Of a stretch of DNA of 64,000 bases, positions 17,641 to 28,209 are shown one piece after another. The notes beneath the pieces are model-generated. The model was not told the DNA's origin and did not search any database. It worked only from the letters and a program-made list of their open reading frames with translations. A program made the position numbers and the translations under genes. The number at the start of each line of letters is the position of its first letter. Within the stretch, counting starts at the first letter, position 1. Source of the stretch: UBA4742 sp963773335 (GTDB lineage: Bacteria; Actinomycetota; Acidimicrobiia; Acidimicrobiales; Acidimicrobilacustridaceae); assembly GCA_963773335.1 (NCBI GenBank), contig CAVZAT010000003.1, positions 62,001 to 126,000 on the forward strand, in the 5' to 3' direction.

Positions 17641-19073
17641 GGGACTGTCCGGGTAACGGTGTAACTGGCGCTGGCGGTTGTCATTGATCTGTCGGAAAGA
17701 GCCGGCCGTCGAAGGTGACGGCGAACGCGTTGAGTGCGGGCTTCCATCGGTTCATCCATCTCTCGGCGCCTCGGCCGGTGGGGTCGAGGCTATCGCACGA
17801 CAAGGTAGAGGCACTTGAGGGCGGCTTGCTCGTTGGGGAAGTGTCCCCGGGCTCGGGTGGCACGTCGCATGCGGGCGTGCAGGCTCTCGATGGCGTTGGT
17901 GCTGTAGATGACCCGGCGCACCTCGACGGGATAGTCGAGGAACGGCACGAACTCGGCCCAGGCTCCGTCCCAGAGGGTGCGGATGGCGGGGTAGCGCTCG
18001 GCCCACTCGTCGTAGAACTCGGCGAGGCGGGCTCGGGCGTCGTCTTCGTTGATCGCGGTGTACACGGGCCGCAGTCGTCGGGCCATGGCGTCCCAGTGCT
18101 GGCGGGCCGCGAAGCGGAAGGTGTTGCGGATCAGGTGCAGCACGCAGGTCTGGACGATGGCGTCGGGCCAGGTGGCGGCGATGGCGTCGGGCAGGCCTTT
18201 GAGGCCGTCGCAGCACACGATGCACACGTCGGCGACGCCGCGGTTGCGGATCTCGGTCAACACCGCCAGCCAGAACTTGGCGCCTTCGCCGCCGGCGGAG
18301 GGCCAGATGCCGAGAATGTCGCGTTTGCCGTCGACGGTGACGCCGATGGCGCAGTAGAAGGCCCGGTTGGCGACCTGGCCGTCGCGGACCTTCACGTGGA
18401 TCGCGTCGATGAAGATCACCGGGTAGACCCGATCCAGCGGCCGCACCAGCCAGTCGCCCATCTCCTCGACGACCGCGTCGGTGATCTTGCTGATCGTCTC
18501 CCGCGACACCTCCGTGCCGTACACCTCGGCCAGGTGCGCGGAGATCTCCCCGGTGGTGAGACCCTTCGCGGACAGCGACAACACCATGGCGTCGACGCCT
18601 TCGCAGGCGCCGCTGACGTTTGCGCACCGTCTTCGGCTCGAAGGACCCGTCGCGGTCGCGGGGCACGTCGATCTCGACGGGGCCGACCTCGGTGATCACC
18701 GTCTTCGAACGGGTCCCGTTGCGCGAGTTCCCGCCGTCGCGGCCGGCCGGGTCGTGCTTGTCATAGCCGAGATGCTCGGCCATCTCGACCTCGAGACCCA
18801 GCTCGAGCACCTGCCTGGTGAGCTCAGCCAGCAGCCCGCCCGGGCCGACCAGACCCACCCCGGTCGCCTGCGCCTCCTCCACCAGCCGAGCCGCCAGCTC
18901 CACCCGAGCATCTCCACCCGGCTCCGCCGGCGGTGCCAACACCACCGTCACCGGCGGCTCAGCGTCTACCGTCACTTCAGACACCTCGGTCACTGCCTGT
19001 CCTCTCGGGCCAGACCCCGCTCGGGGACCAGCCTGTCAGGCCAGACCAGTTACACCGTTGATCGGACACTCCC
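17641..19073 (-). mobile_element. IS256-family insertion sequence
   Basis: A 1,433-bp element bounded by imperfect terminal inverted repeats of about 28 bp. The left end reads GGGACTGTCCGGGTAACGGT and the right end (reverse complement) GGGAGTGTCCGATCAACGGT; both continue GTAACTGG. It encodes one Mutator-type transposase. The 8 bp on either side (CCAGTTCA, GTCCGTGA) do not match. There is therefore no target-site duplication, which suggests a rearrangement or deletion at one end after insertion. Confidence 0.92.
17681..18993 (-). CDS. IS256-family (Mutator) transposase, two apparent +1 shifts
   Basis: A DDE transposase of about 435 aa once two extra bases are ignored. The N-terminus runs to TVRKRQRRL. 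A doublet at 18603-18604 (CT[GC] GAA) leads into EGVDAMVLSLSAKGLTTGEI. A doublet at 17792-17793 (CG[AT] AGC) leads into SLDPTGRG...RWMNRWKPALNAF. Family hallmarks are VIFIDAIHVKVRDG (first Asp), IVCCDGLKGLPDAI (second Asp) and STNAIESLHARMRR (Glu). Both shifts are wobble-position doublets, as in many other genes here, so the enzyme may really be intact. Confidence 0.9.
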
Positions 19074-22000
19074 GTCCGTGATCGATGCCCGGCTGGTCGG
19101 GCTCGATGATGAGCGGGGTTGCTCGTTGGAGCGTGTGTTGCCAGTCGGCGGGATCGGCACGGCCGGTTGGGGGCGTGGGGTCGAGCCGGTGGGCGGTGTC
19201 GAGGATGTCGTCGGTGTGGTCGAGGAGTGTGGCGAGATGTTCCCATTGGTCGCGGCCGTGGCGGGCGGGGCGGGTGCCGAGGAGCGGGTGGGTGGGTTCG
19301 CCGAGCTTGCGGTCGATCCATGGCTCGGGGTTGGGTGGGCGGTCGCGCCATGCTTCGAGCTCCAGGGCGATGCCGCACCAGGCGTCGCGGCCTCCTCGGG
19401 AGTCGGGGGGCTGGTCCGAGGGTGGCCCAGAGTTCGCTGGTGGGGTCGAGGGCGGCGGCGGCGACCCGGTCGGGTCGGGTGGTGGTGAGGGCGTGGTCGA
19501 TGTCGTTGATCGCCTGGGTGAGTCGGGCTCGCTGGTCGGCGGTGTCGTGCATGGCCTCGGTCCAGGCTTGGACGGCTTCTCGTTGATCGTGGACCCGGTT
19601 CTGGGCGGCGGTGAGGGTCTCGGTCGGCTGCGGTGAGTTGGTGTTGGGCGTGGCGGAGGGTGCGGGTGGCGGTGTCGATGGCGGGTTTGTCGCGGCGGCC
19701 CCAGTGGCGTTGCTCGGCGTCCTGTAGGCCGGCCCGGGCCGAGTCGACGGCCTGGTCGGCGGTTCGCAGGGTGTGTTGGGCGTGGCGGAGGTCGCTGGTG
19801 GCGCGTTCGAGGGCGGGGCGGGCGTCGACGGGGAGGTTCTGGTGGAGTTGGTGGAGGTCGGCTCGGTGCACGGCGCCGGCGTAGCGCAGCATGGGGGTGC
19901 CGAAGGCGAGGGGGTCATCGGCGTGCACGGCGCGCAGGGTGACGTCAGCCCAGTGGTGGGCCAGCACATCGTCGATCTCGGCGATCGCGGGCTCGCCGCC
20001 AGCTGGTTGTCGGTGTCCCAGGCGGCCCGCTCGACGAGGGCGCCCTCGAGGTCGGCGACCTTGGTGTCGGCGCGTTGGTGGCGGCGGGCGGCCTCTTCGA
20101 GTTGGTGGTGGGCGCGGCCGACCTCCTGGTCGGCCTGGTTGATCCGGTCGCGTCTGCCGGGGCGGATCCGGTCGAGGGGGCCGATCTGGTCTCGTTGGCG
20201 TTTCGCCCAGCCGAGTCGGGCGACGAGCGTCGTGGTGGTCGCGGTCCGGCGCGGGCGGCGTCTTTGCGGGCTTGGTCGAGCGGCCAGGTCGGGTCGGGTG
20301 GCCGGGTGGCGAGGACGGCGGTGTGGTGGTCGCGTTCGGTGCGGAGTCGGCGGTCGAGGGTGTGGGGGTCGTCGGTGGCGGCCAGGGTCTTGGGTTCGGC
20401 GCGGGCCATGGCGTCGGCAACGGTGTCGGTGGGGGTGCGGTCATCGGCGAGGAGCCTGAGGGGGTGGGTGGCGTCGGGTCGGGTGTTCCAGGTGTGGGTG
20501 GGTTGGCGGCCGCGGCTGTGGCCGACATAGCCGGTGAACCGGTCCAGGGTGGGGGTGCCGAGCAGGTGGGTTTGGGTCCAGGTGCCGCCCTGGGCGCCGT
20601 CGACGGTGCGGGCCCAGCTGTGGGACACGTTCGGGGTGCCATCCGCCCGCCGCCCGGCGATCAGCGCCGCGGTGAGTGTCCGGTGTTCGCCGTGGTCGAA
20701 CGCGATCTGGGCGCCGTGGGCGGTGATGGAGGTGATGGTGCCGGTGGCGCCGTTGAAGAGGCGGGGGTGGGGGCCGGGGTCGATGGTGGCGTGCAACAGG
20801 ATGCGGTCCCCGGCCGCGTAGGTGCGCAGGTCGGGTCCCCATCCGGGTCCGGTGAGGGTGGGGCCTCGCAGTTCCCCTCGCCCGGCGCGGATGGTGCGGA
20901 TGCGGTCGGTGAGGTCTTCGCAGTCGGCGTGGCTCACCGCCAACACGGCGACCTGGTCGACGCCGTGGCGGTCGGTGTCGGTCACCGCGGCCTGAGCGAG
21001 GGCTTGGCGGGTCTCCTGGGCGGTGTCGGTTTGGTGGTCCCAGCCGTGGGCGGTGCGGATGGTGCGGGTCGTGTCCAGGTCCCCGGCCCGCAGCGCGGCG
21101 AAGGCGGTCTGGTCGTCGGGGTGGGTTTGGCGGCGGTTCACCGTCAAGGTGGCGTGGGCGATGGCGTCGTCGGGTGGCGAGCCGGTCGATCTCGACGGCG
21201 AGGCCGCCGGCGGCGACCGATTGGGCCTGGGCGGGATCACCGACACACCACAGCTGCGCACCAGGGGCGGCCGCGAGGGCGGTGATGATCGGGGCGATGT
21301 CTCGGGTGGCGACCTGGGACAGCTCGTCGATGACGACGGTGCGTGTTCGGGGCGATCGGTTGGTCGCGGAGCTGGAGACGGAATCGGGCGATGGTCTGGG
21401 CGTCGAGCCCGGTGGCGCGCAGCTCGGCCACGGCCTTGTGGGTGGGGGCGACCACGATCACGGTCCGGCCGGCAGCAGTCTGGGCGGTGACCGCGGCGTG
21501 CAGGGCGGTGGTCTTGCCGTGTCCGGCGGGGGCGGTCACGGCCCGCACCGCCGGCCCCGGCCCACACAACCGGCGCACCGCCTGGCACTGATCGTCACCC
21601 AGCGGCACCGACTCCCCACCGATCGCCGCGTCGATGACGCCCGGCGAGATCGGGATGCCCCGGGAGGATCGGAGCTGGTCGAGGTCGGCCAGGAGGCGGT
21701 CTTCGATGCGGCGCAGCTCCACGGTCGACCACTGCGGCGGTCGACGCCCGGCCGCGTCGGGTGCCAGTCGCACGATCAGGTGGGTGGCGAGGAACCGGCG
21801 GGTGACGCCCAGGATCTGATCCAGGTCGAGCCGGCCCGCGCGAGATCGCCGCCACCCGCTCCACCACATGGGCTTCGCCGAAGCGGGACTCGGTGGCGCA
21901 CAACCCGGTGACCGGATCCACCAACGCCGCGAACACCTCCTCGTCAGCCGAGAGTCAGGGCTGTGGAGGCGTCGACCCACGACCAGGTCGTCCACCCGGT

Positions 22001-22902
22001 CACCCGGCACCAACCCGACCGAGAGCGCTTCGGCGGTCCAGCGGTCCCGCAGCCGTTCCGGGGTGAGCGACCTGTCCTTGTGCTGGCGGGTGGCGAGCGA
22101 GGCCAGATCGTCGGCCCGCATGCGGTCACGTTTCGAGTCGAACGCCCTCTCCCCGGCCGCCTCCAGATGGGTCTCGATGGCCACGGTGCGCTTCGAGAAC
22201 GTGCGGAGCTGGTCGCGGGTGAACCCGACCATCTCCCGGGATCCGTTGCGGTCCGGGCCCCACTCCACCCCGAGCTGGTGGGTGAGGGTGCGTTCCAGGT
22301 CGTTGAGGAACACGGTGCCGGCCGCTTTGGCCCAGGTGTGCAACGGGTTGGCATCGAACGCCACGAACACCCCGTCATCCGCCCGGCGGACCACATTCGG
22401 GATCAGGCAATGGGTGTGCAGCTGGGGATCACCGGCCCGGCTGGTGCGATGAGCGAACGTGGCGATGGCGAACCCGTCGGTCCCGACCCGGCGGCGTACC
22501 CCGCCCTCCTGGCGGCGGGCCACCGCCGCCTGATCCTCGAGGAACCCCAGCGCCCTATGGGTCGCTTCCACCACCGCGATCGACACCGCCGCCGAGGTCT
22601 CCGGCGTCCCGAACGCCCACAACAACGACACCGACTTCGGCACCGACAACGTCACATCGATCGCCGCCACCCGCCGTTCCCGATGCCCGGCCAGCAACTC
22701 GACGCCCGTGCCCGGCTCACGGCCGTCGACCAGGGCCCGCAGATCATCCGCGGCCACGACCCCGTCCAGACCCAACTCGGTCGGCCCACCGGCCCTGCCA
22801 CACCCCGGGGGCCTCGCCGGCACCCATGTAGTAGTCCTCCATCCCCGCCGCCACCGCCGTGATCACATACTCCGCGCTCCGCAACTTCGTGATCGTCAAC
22901 AC
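19074..22902 (-). CDS. MobF-type conjugative relaxase-helicase (TraA/TrwC-like), apparent shifts
   Basis: The relaxase of a conjugative or mobilisable element: it nicks oriT through a tyrosine and unwinds DNA. The N-terminus has VLTITKL...YVITAVAAGMEDYY, AAIDVTLSVPKSVSLLWAF and the metal triad region HRTSRAGDPQLHTHCL. A RecD-like helicase follows, with Walker A APAGHGKTTAL, VVIDELSQVA, VGDPAQAQSV and SHSWARTVDGAQGG. The coding path changes frame about twelve times. Each change can be explained by a wobble doublet (for example GC[CG] ACC at 22782-22783), so it is likely intact, about 1,270 aa. GTG start at 22902. The 3' end runs into the IS and its native C-terminus is lost. Confidence 0.85.
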
Positions 22903-23007
22903 GGCCACGACCCCCACAAGACGCCGGGACGCGACGCCAGCCCGAAGGGCTGGCAAGTGCCTGCCCGTAGTTCGATGAGGTGACGGAAGGGGGTGGACAT
23001 GCCGGGG

Positions 23008-23418
23008 TCAGCTCGCGAACGGGATGGTGAGCTGGTCGTCAGGTGCGGGCCTGGTGGCACGACGCGGTGGTGAAGATCGAGACGGGTCAGGCGTTGGGAC
23101 ATCGACATCGGTCGACGTTGGCGGCGTGGAGGCTGCCGCCGACGTTCGGGGCGTTCCCGCGCCCAGGGTGATCGGGCCGCCGACCAGGGTCTCGAGTGAC
23201 TTCCGTGGGACTCGTAGGAGCCGGCCGACCCGAACGACGTGGAGGCCCTCAGATCCGCCGTTGGCCAGGTCGCGTTGCGCGAGGAGGTAGGCGGCGGTGC
23301 GACCGATGCGCAGCACCTGCGCCGCCTCCTCGATCGTCAGGAGATCCGGAGTCCTGTCGGAACGTCGATCATTCAACAGATCCGTAGGATAGAGCGATCG
23401 GACGGTTTCGCTAGTCAC
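23008..23418 (-). CDS. Excisionase-like HTH (MerR/Xis-type) protein
   Basis: A 136-aa protein with a winged-helix of the excisionase family: LLTIEEAAQVLRIGRTAAYL ... GLHVVRVGRLLRVPRKSLETL. The tail is Pro/Ser/Thr-rich and disordered. Such proteins direct excision by the integrase or repress element promoters. It is divergent from the XRE gene, 29 bp away, and sits between relaxase and integrase as in actinobacterial integrative elements (AICE/ICE type). GTG start at 23418. Confidence 0.85.
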   Translation of the reverse strand: MTSETVRSLYPTDLLNDRRSDRTPDLLTIEEAAQVLRIGRTAAYLLAQRDLANGGSEGLHVVRVGRLLRVPRKSLETLVGGPITLGAGTPRTSAAASTPPTSTDVDVPTPDPSRSSPPRRATRPAPDDQLTIPFAS

Positions 23419-23447
23419 TCTTCAGATCCGTTGACTAGGCTAAGGCC

Positions 23448-24125
23448 ATGTCCGCCACCCGCACGCTCGGGCTCCGCCGCACCATGAGCCCCAACCAGAT
23501 CGTCGCCTTCAACGTCGCCAAGGCTCGGCTCCGACTGGGCTGGACCCAACAAGAGGCCGCCCAGGCCCTCGCTCCGTACCTCGGCACCCGGCTCTCCGTG
23601 GCCAGCTTCTCCGCCCTGGAACGCTCCGCCACCAACCCCAGCCGGGTCAAGGTCTTCTCCGCCGACGAGCTCCTCGCCCTCTCCAGAGCCTTCGACGTCC
23701 CCATCGGCTACTTCTTCACCCCACCGCCCCCGTCCACCGACACCGGCCTCCACGCCCCGGACGCCGGCCTCAACGGCCTCGACCCCGTCGTGTTGCTCGA
23801 CGCCGTCCTCGGCAGCGCAACCAACCGGGGCATCTGGGAACAGGAGCTCCTGGACTACGCCGCCAGCAGCGCCCCCACTCCTCGCAACCGGCGCCAGCGA
23901 CCCAACGTCGCCCCCTCGGATCTGGCCGAACGCCTCGAGGACCTCGGCGCAACCCACGCCAAAGCTCTGCTCCAGCAGGCCTTCGGCGACCTCGACGACG
24001 CCAGCGACGTCCTGGTACGCCTCGCCGAAGCCATCCGCTTGCTCAACGAGACGCCAGGCGACCCCACCCCGAACTCGCCGGCACCCGCCGGCACGAAGCC
24101 GAAGGTTCGCCGCCGCACGTCGTGA
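23448..24125 (+). CDS. XRE-family transcriptional regulator
   Basis: A 225-aa protein with an N-terminal HTH (IVAFNVAKARLRLGWTQQEA...VASFSALERSATNP) and the flanking ELLALSRAFDVPIGYFF typical of Cro/C1 regulators. A helical C-terminal half follows (EDLGATHAKALLQQAFGDLD). It lies between the divergent excisionase and the co-directed integrase and probably controls the element's lysogeny-like state. ATG at 23448 with a TAAGG upstream. Confidence 0.85.
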   Translation: MSATRTLGLRRTMSPNQIVAFNVAKARLRLGWTQQEAAQALAPYLGTRLSVASFSALERSATNPSRVKVFSADELLALSRAFDVPIGYFFTPPPPSTDTGLHAPDAGLNGLDPVVLLDAVLGSATNRGIWEQELLDYAASSAPTPRNRRQRPNVAPSDLAERLEDLGATHAKALLQQAFGDLDDASDVLVRLAEAIRLLNETPGDPTPNSPAPAGTKPKVRRRTS

Positions 24126-24232
24126 ACGGGGCGGCATGAGCTGGCAGCAGCCGAGCTCGGGTTGCTGGGGACCGGAGACCGGGCAGACCCTGACCATCCA
24201 TCCATATCGGAGCGCAACCGCGGGAGGTTCGC

Positions 24233-25360
24233 ATGGCGCACATCAAGGATCTACGGGACCGACCGGCCGGCTATCAAGGCACCAAGCCGTACTGGGCCCG
24301 CTACCGGGATCCGCTGGGCAAGGAGCACGGTCAGACCTTCCGCACGATGCGGGAGGCCCGGCACTGGCTCGCCGAGAACGAAGTGGCCAAGGGCCGCGGC
24401 GACTGGGTCGATCCGGCGGCGGGGAAGGTCACGTTCAAGGTGTTTGCCGAGCAATGGCGTGCTGTGCAGGTCCATCGACCCTCGACGACAAGTCAGGTGG
24501 AGTCGAACTTCCGCTTCCGCGTCTACCCGTTGATCGGGCACCGAACGCTCGGGTCGATCCGTCCGAGCCACGTGCAGGCCATGGTGAAATCGCTGTCGGT
24601 CGAGCTTGCGCCCAGCACGGTGGAGACGATCTACCGGCACGTCGCCGCCGTCTTCAAGGCGGCGGTGCGCGACCGGCTGATCGCACGCACCCCATGCGAC
24701 GGGATCGCGCTTCCGCGATCGAATCGCGACCACAAGGTCGTGCCACTCGAGGTGGCGCAGGTCAGCGCGGTGGCCGAGCTGATGGCCGACCGGTGGCAGG
24801 CAGCCGTCTGGCTCGCCGCCGGCACGGGCCTTCGACAGGGGGAGGTGCTGGGACTGACCCTCGATCGGGTCGACTTCCTTCGCCGCACGGTGAAAGTCGA
24901 TCGACAGCTGATGACGCCCGGGAAGGGCATGCCCGCCTTCGCACCTCCCAAGACGAAGGCCAGCTACCGGACCGTGCCGTTGCCCGATTCGATCGGGTTC
25001 ATGCTGGCCGAGCACATCCGCAGGTTTCCGCCTGGGACCGACGAGCTCATCTTCACCACGGTGGACGAGAGCCCGGTGCGCCGGCAACGGATCAGTGCGG
25101 CGTGGCGGAAGGCGGCCGACGCCGCGGGGCTGCCCGAGAAGACCGGGTTCCATGCCACCCGCCACTTCTACGCGTCGCTGCTGATCCAACACGGCGAGAG
25201 CGTCAAGGTCGTCCAGGCTCGGCTCGGTCATGCCTCGGCGATCGAGACCCTGGACACCTACGGCCACCTCTGGCCCGACAGCGAGGACGCGACGCCGCGA
25301 AGCGGTCGATCTGGTGCTCGCAGATTCCGCGGGACGCTCGCGGGACGCAGCGGCTGCTGA
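24233..25360 (+). CDS. int: Phage-type tyrosine integrase
   Basis: A 375-aa integrase. An N-terminal arm-binding region (WARYRDPLGKEHGQTFRTMREA) is followed by a core-binding domain (about 66-155) and the catalytic domain with GTGLRQGEVLGL (Arg 201), HATRHFYASLL (HxxR, about 300), ARLGHASAIET (His) and DTYGHLWP (nucleophile Tyr). GGGAGG lies 6 nt before the ATG. It is at the outer edge of the mobile region, 30 bp from rnpB, the usual position of an integrase next to its attachment site. It is unrelated in detail to the XerD-like enzyme of the repeat unit. Confidence 0.93.
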   Translation: MAHIKDLRDRPAGYQGTKPYWARYRDPLGKEHGQTFRTMREARHWLAENEVAKGRGDWVDPAAGKVTFKVFAEQWRAVQVHRPSTTSQVESNFRFRVYPLIGHRTLGSIRPSHVQAMVKSLSVELAPSTVETIYRHVAAVFKAAVRDRLIARTPCDGIALPRSNRDHKVVPLEVAQVSAVAELMADRWQAAVWLAAGTGLRQGEVLGLTLDRVDFLRRTVKVDRQLMTPGKGMPAFAPPKTKASYRTVPLPDSIGFMLAEHIRRFPPGTDELIFTTVDESPVRRQRISAAWRKAADAAGLPEKTGFHATRHFYASLLIQHGESVKVVQARLGHASAIETLDTYGHLWPDSEDATPRSGRSGARRFRGTLAGRSGC

Positions 25361-25390
25361 GGGGTAAAAGCCCTGTTCAGAGGGTGTATT

Positions 25391-25780
<390 letters not shown>

Positions 25781-25822
25781 TCCTCCAGTGTGGCCCGAGC
25801 CCGCGCGCCGACGCCACCGGGA

Positions 25823-25960
25823 TCAGCCCGCGCCGGTGACCACGATGCTGCCCTGCATCCGATCCGGGTGGCTGGAGCACACGTAGCGGCGCAGGGCCGG
25901 GTGACGGGTCTCCCCCTGAGGGGCGATCGGGTCAAGCGGCAGACAGAGGCCCTCAGCCCT
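25823..25960 (-). pseudogene. C-terminal remnant of a cupredoxin-like protein
   Basis: One minus-strand frame ends in RYVCSSHPDRMQGSIVVTG and then a stop. This is the copper-binding end of a plastocyanin-like domain (C-x2-H-x3-M). Upstream residues (PIAPQGETRHPALRR) do not continue into a recognisable beta-sandwich and there is no start. It lies just after the ferritin-like gene in a region that also encodes an intact cupredoxin (27603-28076). I read it as a decayed or truncated paralogue. Confidence 0.45.
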
Positions 25961-25984
25961 CTTCGCTACCGACCATGACGGCCA

Positions 25985-26854
25985 TCAGCTGGCCGAGGCG
26001 GTCGTTGGTGGAGGCAGCACCGTCTTGTTCTTCACCGGGCCGTTCGGACCGATGTAGGCGTCGGGAGTCACGGCCTTGGCCGTCGAGGCCAGCGACACGG
26101 GCACCGGCACCAGGCCCTGGGCGATGTAGAGCGCGGTGAGGTGACGCGCTTCGGTCGCCCCGATGCTCATGAGCGAGGCCCGCAGGGTCGGGGTGGTCAT
26201 GACCCCGCCCGCGTAGTTGTAGGTCTGGCCCGCGGTGTTCTCCAGAGTGGTGGCCAGGGCCAGCCACTGGTCCTGCGTCTTGGTTGTCTTCACGGTGGGG
26301 TCGACCAACTCGTACTGGAGGTAGAAGTTGGGCTCGGTATAGGGCACGCCTCCGGCGTCGGCTGTGATCGTCTTCAGCAGGGTCAGGTGGTCCTCGTGCT
26401 GGCTCTGGAACAGCTGGATCGCCGATTTCACGTCGGGCGAGGTGAGCGCGCCCGAGGCCAGGGCCTTGCCATAGGCGTAGACGGCCAAGGCCTCGATGGA
26501 CGACGATGTGCGCAGCAGGATCAGGTCGGTGGCCGGGCTGCCCGGCGCGGTGGTGGTCGTGCTCAGGGGCTGGGGCGGAGTGGTGCCGGTCTGGGCGATC
26601 GACTCGGGCGCCTTGGGCTGGCCGCAGCCCACCAAGACAGCCGAGCTCAGCACGCCGACCCCGCCGACGGTCAGGAAGGTGCGGCGGCTGGGCACGCCCA
26701 CCAGCGCGGACTTGGCGGCCTCATCGCCCGGTTGCGCGGCGCGGTCGCGGTCGAAGAGCGTCTTGAGCGCCTCGCGGAAGCGGGGCAGCGAGTCGGCGTG
26801 ATCGTGCTTGGACTCCGCCACCTGGCGGCGCAGCTCGTCGCGGTTCAGATCCAT
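25985..26854 (-). CDS. Tat-exported ferritin-like lipoprotein
   Basis: A 289-aa protein with a cytoplasmic N-terminus, a twin-arginine motif SRRTFL (residues 56-61) and a lipobox-like AVLVGC (Cys 77), so it is probably exported folded and lipid-anchored. The body is a ferritin-like four-helix domain with SSIEALAVYAYGKAL, LFQSQHEDHLTLL and SIGATEARHLTALY, whose Glu/His residues could bind a diiron centre. It is followed upstream on the same strand by a second Tat ferritin-like gene and a cupredoxin, suggesting an extracytoplasmic metal or oxidant-handling group. The precise activity is unknown. Confidence 0.8.
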   Translation of the reverse strand: MDLNRDELRRQVAESKHDHADSLPRFREALKTLFDRDRAAQPGDEAAKSALVGVPSRRTFLTVGGVGVLSSAVLVGCGQPKAPESIAQTGTTPPQPLSTTTTAPGSPATDLILLRTSSSIEALAVYAYGKALASGALTSPDVKSAIQLFQSQHEDHLTLLKTITADAGGVPYTEPNFYLQYELVDPTVKTTKTQDQWLALATTLENTAGQTYNYAGGVMTTPTLRASLMSIGATEARHLTALYIAQGLVPVPVSLASTAKAVTPDAYIGPNGPVKNKTVLPPPTTASAS

Positions 26855-26875
26855 CGATGTGCTCCTTGGGTCGGC

Positions 26876-27562
26876 TCAGCTGGCCGCGTAGGTGGCTGGG
26901 TCGTAGAAGCCCGTGGTGGACTGGAACGCCGGCATCCACTGCGAGGTGGGCAGGTCGAGCGTCTGTCCCCAGACCACCGCGTGCTGGGCCTCCACCGGTT
27001 CCAGCTCAGACTCGGTGGTCGCCGTCTGCCAGTTCACCACCGTGGCCATCAGGTACTGGTGGGTGGCCGCCATCGACGACTCGAGGTTGAAGGCGATCTG
27101 GACCAGGTCGTCCTGGGTGGCGGCCGATGCGATCTGGCCACCCACCTGGCTCAGCAGCTTGGCGTTGGGGGTGAACTGCGCCGCGTCGGCGTTGAGGGTG
27201 GTCAGGGCGGCGGCGTGGTCGTTGTGGTGGCTCCGGTAGGTCCGGGCGTTGCCCAGCGCGGCGCTGGCCAGCTTGCCCGTGGCGATCATGTCGCCGTAGA
27301 GCTGGGCAGCGGCCAACTCCAGACCCAGGGCGAAGTTGACCAGGGTCACGTCGCCGGCCGGGATGGTGGGTGGCCCGGCCACCGTGGTGCTGGTCTGGGC
27401 ACCGGCCGCGCCCGCCATGGCGGGAATGGCCCCGGCACCGGCCGCCACTGCCGCGCCGCCCAGGGCCACGGTGCGTACGAAGCGGCGGCGATCGGGGAGA
27501 TCCTCCGCCTTCTGTGGTTTGTCGCCCTGGCCCGACGGCTCGGCCTGTGCCCTCATCGACAT
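26876..27562 (-). CDS. Tat-exported ferritin-like protein
   Basis: A 228-aa protein. RRRFVR (residues 25-30) followed by VALGGAAVAAGAGAIPAMAG is a Tat signal without a lipobox, so it is likely released. The ferritin-like helices include FALGLELAAAQLYGDMI, YRSHHNDHAAALTTL, IAFNLESSMAATHQYL and LEPVEAQHAVVWGQ. The Glu/His pattern is consistent with a metal site. It is 21 bp upstream of the lipoprotein paralogue and probably co-transcribed with it. Confidence 0.8.
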   Translation of the reverse strand: MSMRAQAEPSGQGDKPQKAEDLPDRRRFVRTVALGGAAVAAGAGAIPAMAGAAGAQTSTTVAGPPTIPAGDVTLVNFALGLELAAAQLYGDMIATGKLASAALGNARTYRSHHNDHAAALTTLNADAAQFTPNAKLLSQVGGQIASAATQDDLVQIAFNLESSMAATHQYLMATVVNWQTATTESELEPVEAQHAVVWGQTLDLPTSQWMPAFQSTTGFYDPATYAAS

Positions 27563-27602
27563 CAGTGATCTCCTGGGATCGGTCCGGGCACCCGCATCGT
27601 CG

Positions 27603-28076
27603 TCACCCGGTGACGACGATGGTGCCCTTCATGTAGTTGTGGATGTTGCAGTAGTACTGGTAGGTCCCGGGCGCGGCGAACGTGTGGGAGACGGTGGCAC
27701 CGGTGGTCTGCTGGCCCAGATCGAAGGGCTGGCCGGGATCACCCGGGGCCGAGATGACCTCGTGGGCGAACTGGTCGTAGTTCTTCCAGGTGACCGTGGT
27801 GCCGACCTTCACGGTCAAGGTGCTCGGTGCGAACGCATAGTTGACGATGTTGACACCATTTGGACCCGCGGCGGCAACGGGGGTGGTGGTCGTGGTGGAC
27901 GAGCCTGACCTGTCCATGGCCGAGGTGGCCTTCGGCGGGGCCGTGTCGCCGGTGGCCGTGCTCGTGTGGCTCGACGACGAACCGCAGCCGACCAGCACCA
28001 GACCGGCCAGCAGGCCGGCCGCGACCATCGCGGCGGGGACGGACGGGAGCGGAGATGGAACGCGTGGTGGCGTCAT
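27603..28076 (-). CDS. Cupredoxin (plastocyanin-like) lipoprotein
   Basis: A 157-aa type-1 copper protein. A signal peptide ends in LVLVGCG (lipobox Cys), then a Ser/Thr linker and a plastocyanin-like fold (FAPSTLTVKVGTTVTWKNYD). The copper ligands are visible: His in FAHEV and the C-x2-H-x2-M set in YYCNIHNYMKG. It probably passes electrons outside the membrane. The start at 28076 was chosen because the upstream extension has no signal-peptide character. It is first in a row with the two ferritin-like genes. Confidence 0.88.
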   Translation of the reverse strand: MTPPRVPSPLPSVPAAMVAAGLLAGLVLVGCGSSSSHTSTATGDTAPPKATSAMDRSGSSTTTTTPVAAAGPNGVNIVNYAFAPSTLTVKVGTTVTWKNYDQFAHEVISAPGDPGQPFDLGQQTTGATVSHTFAAPGTYQYYCNIHNYMKGTIVVTG

Positions 28077-28209
28077 CACCAGGATGTTCGAGGCCTGAGC
28101 GGCCGGTGGATCGAGCGACACCGGGTGATTATGGCCGGTGGGCCCGCACGGATCGAAACGCCGACCGCCTCCATCGGCCCACGGCACCCTTGCCGGCGAG
28201 CCCGTCGAC

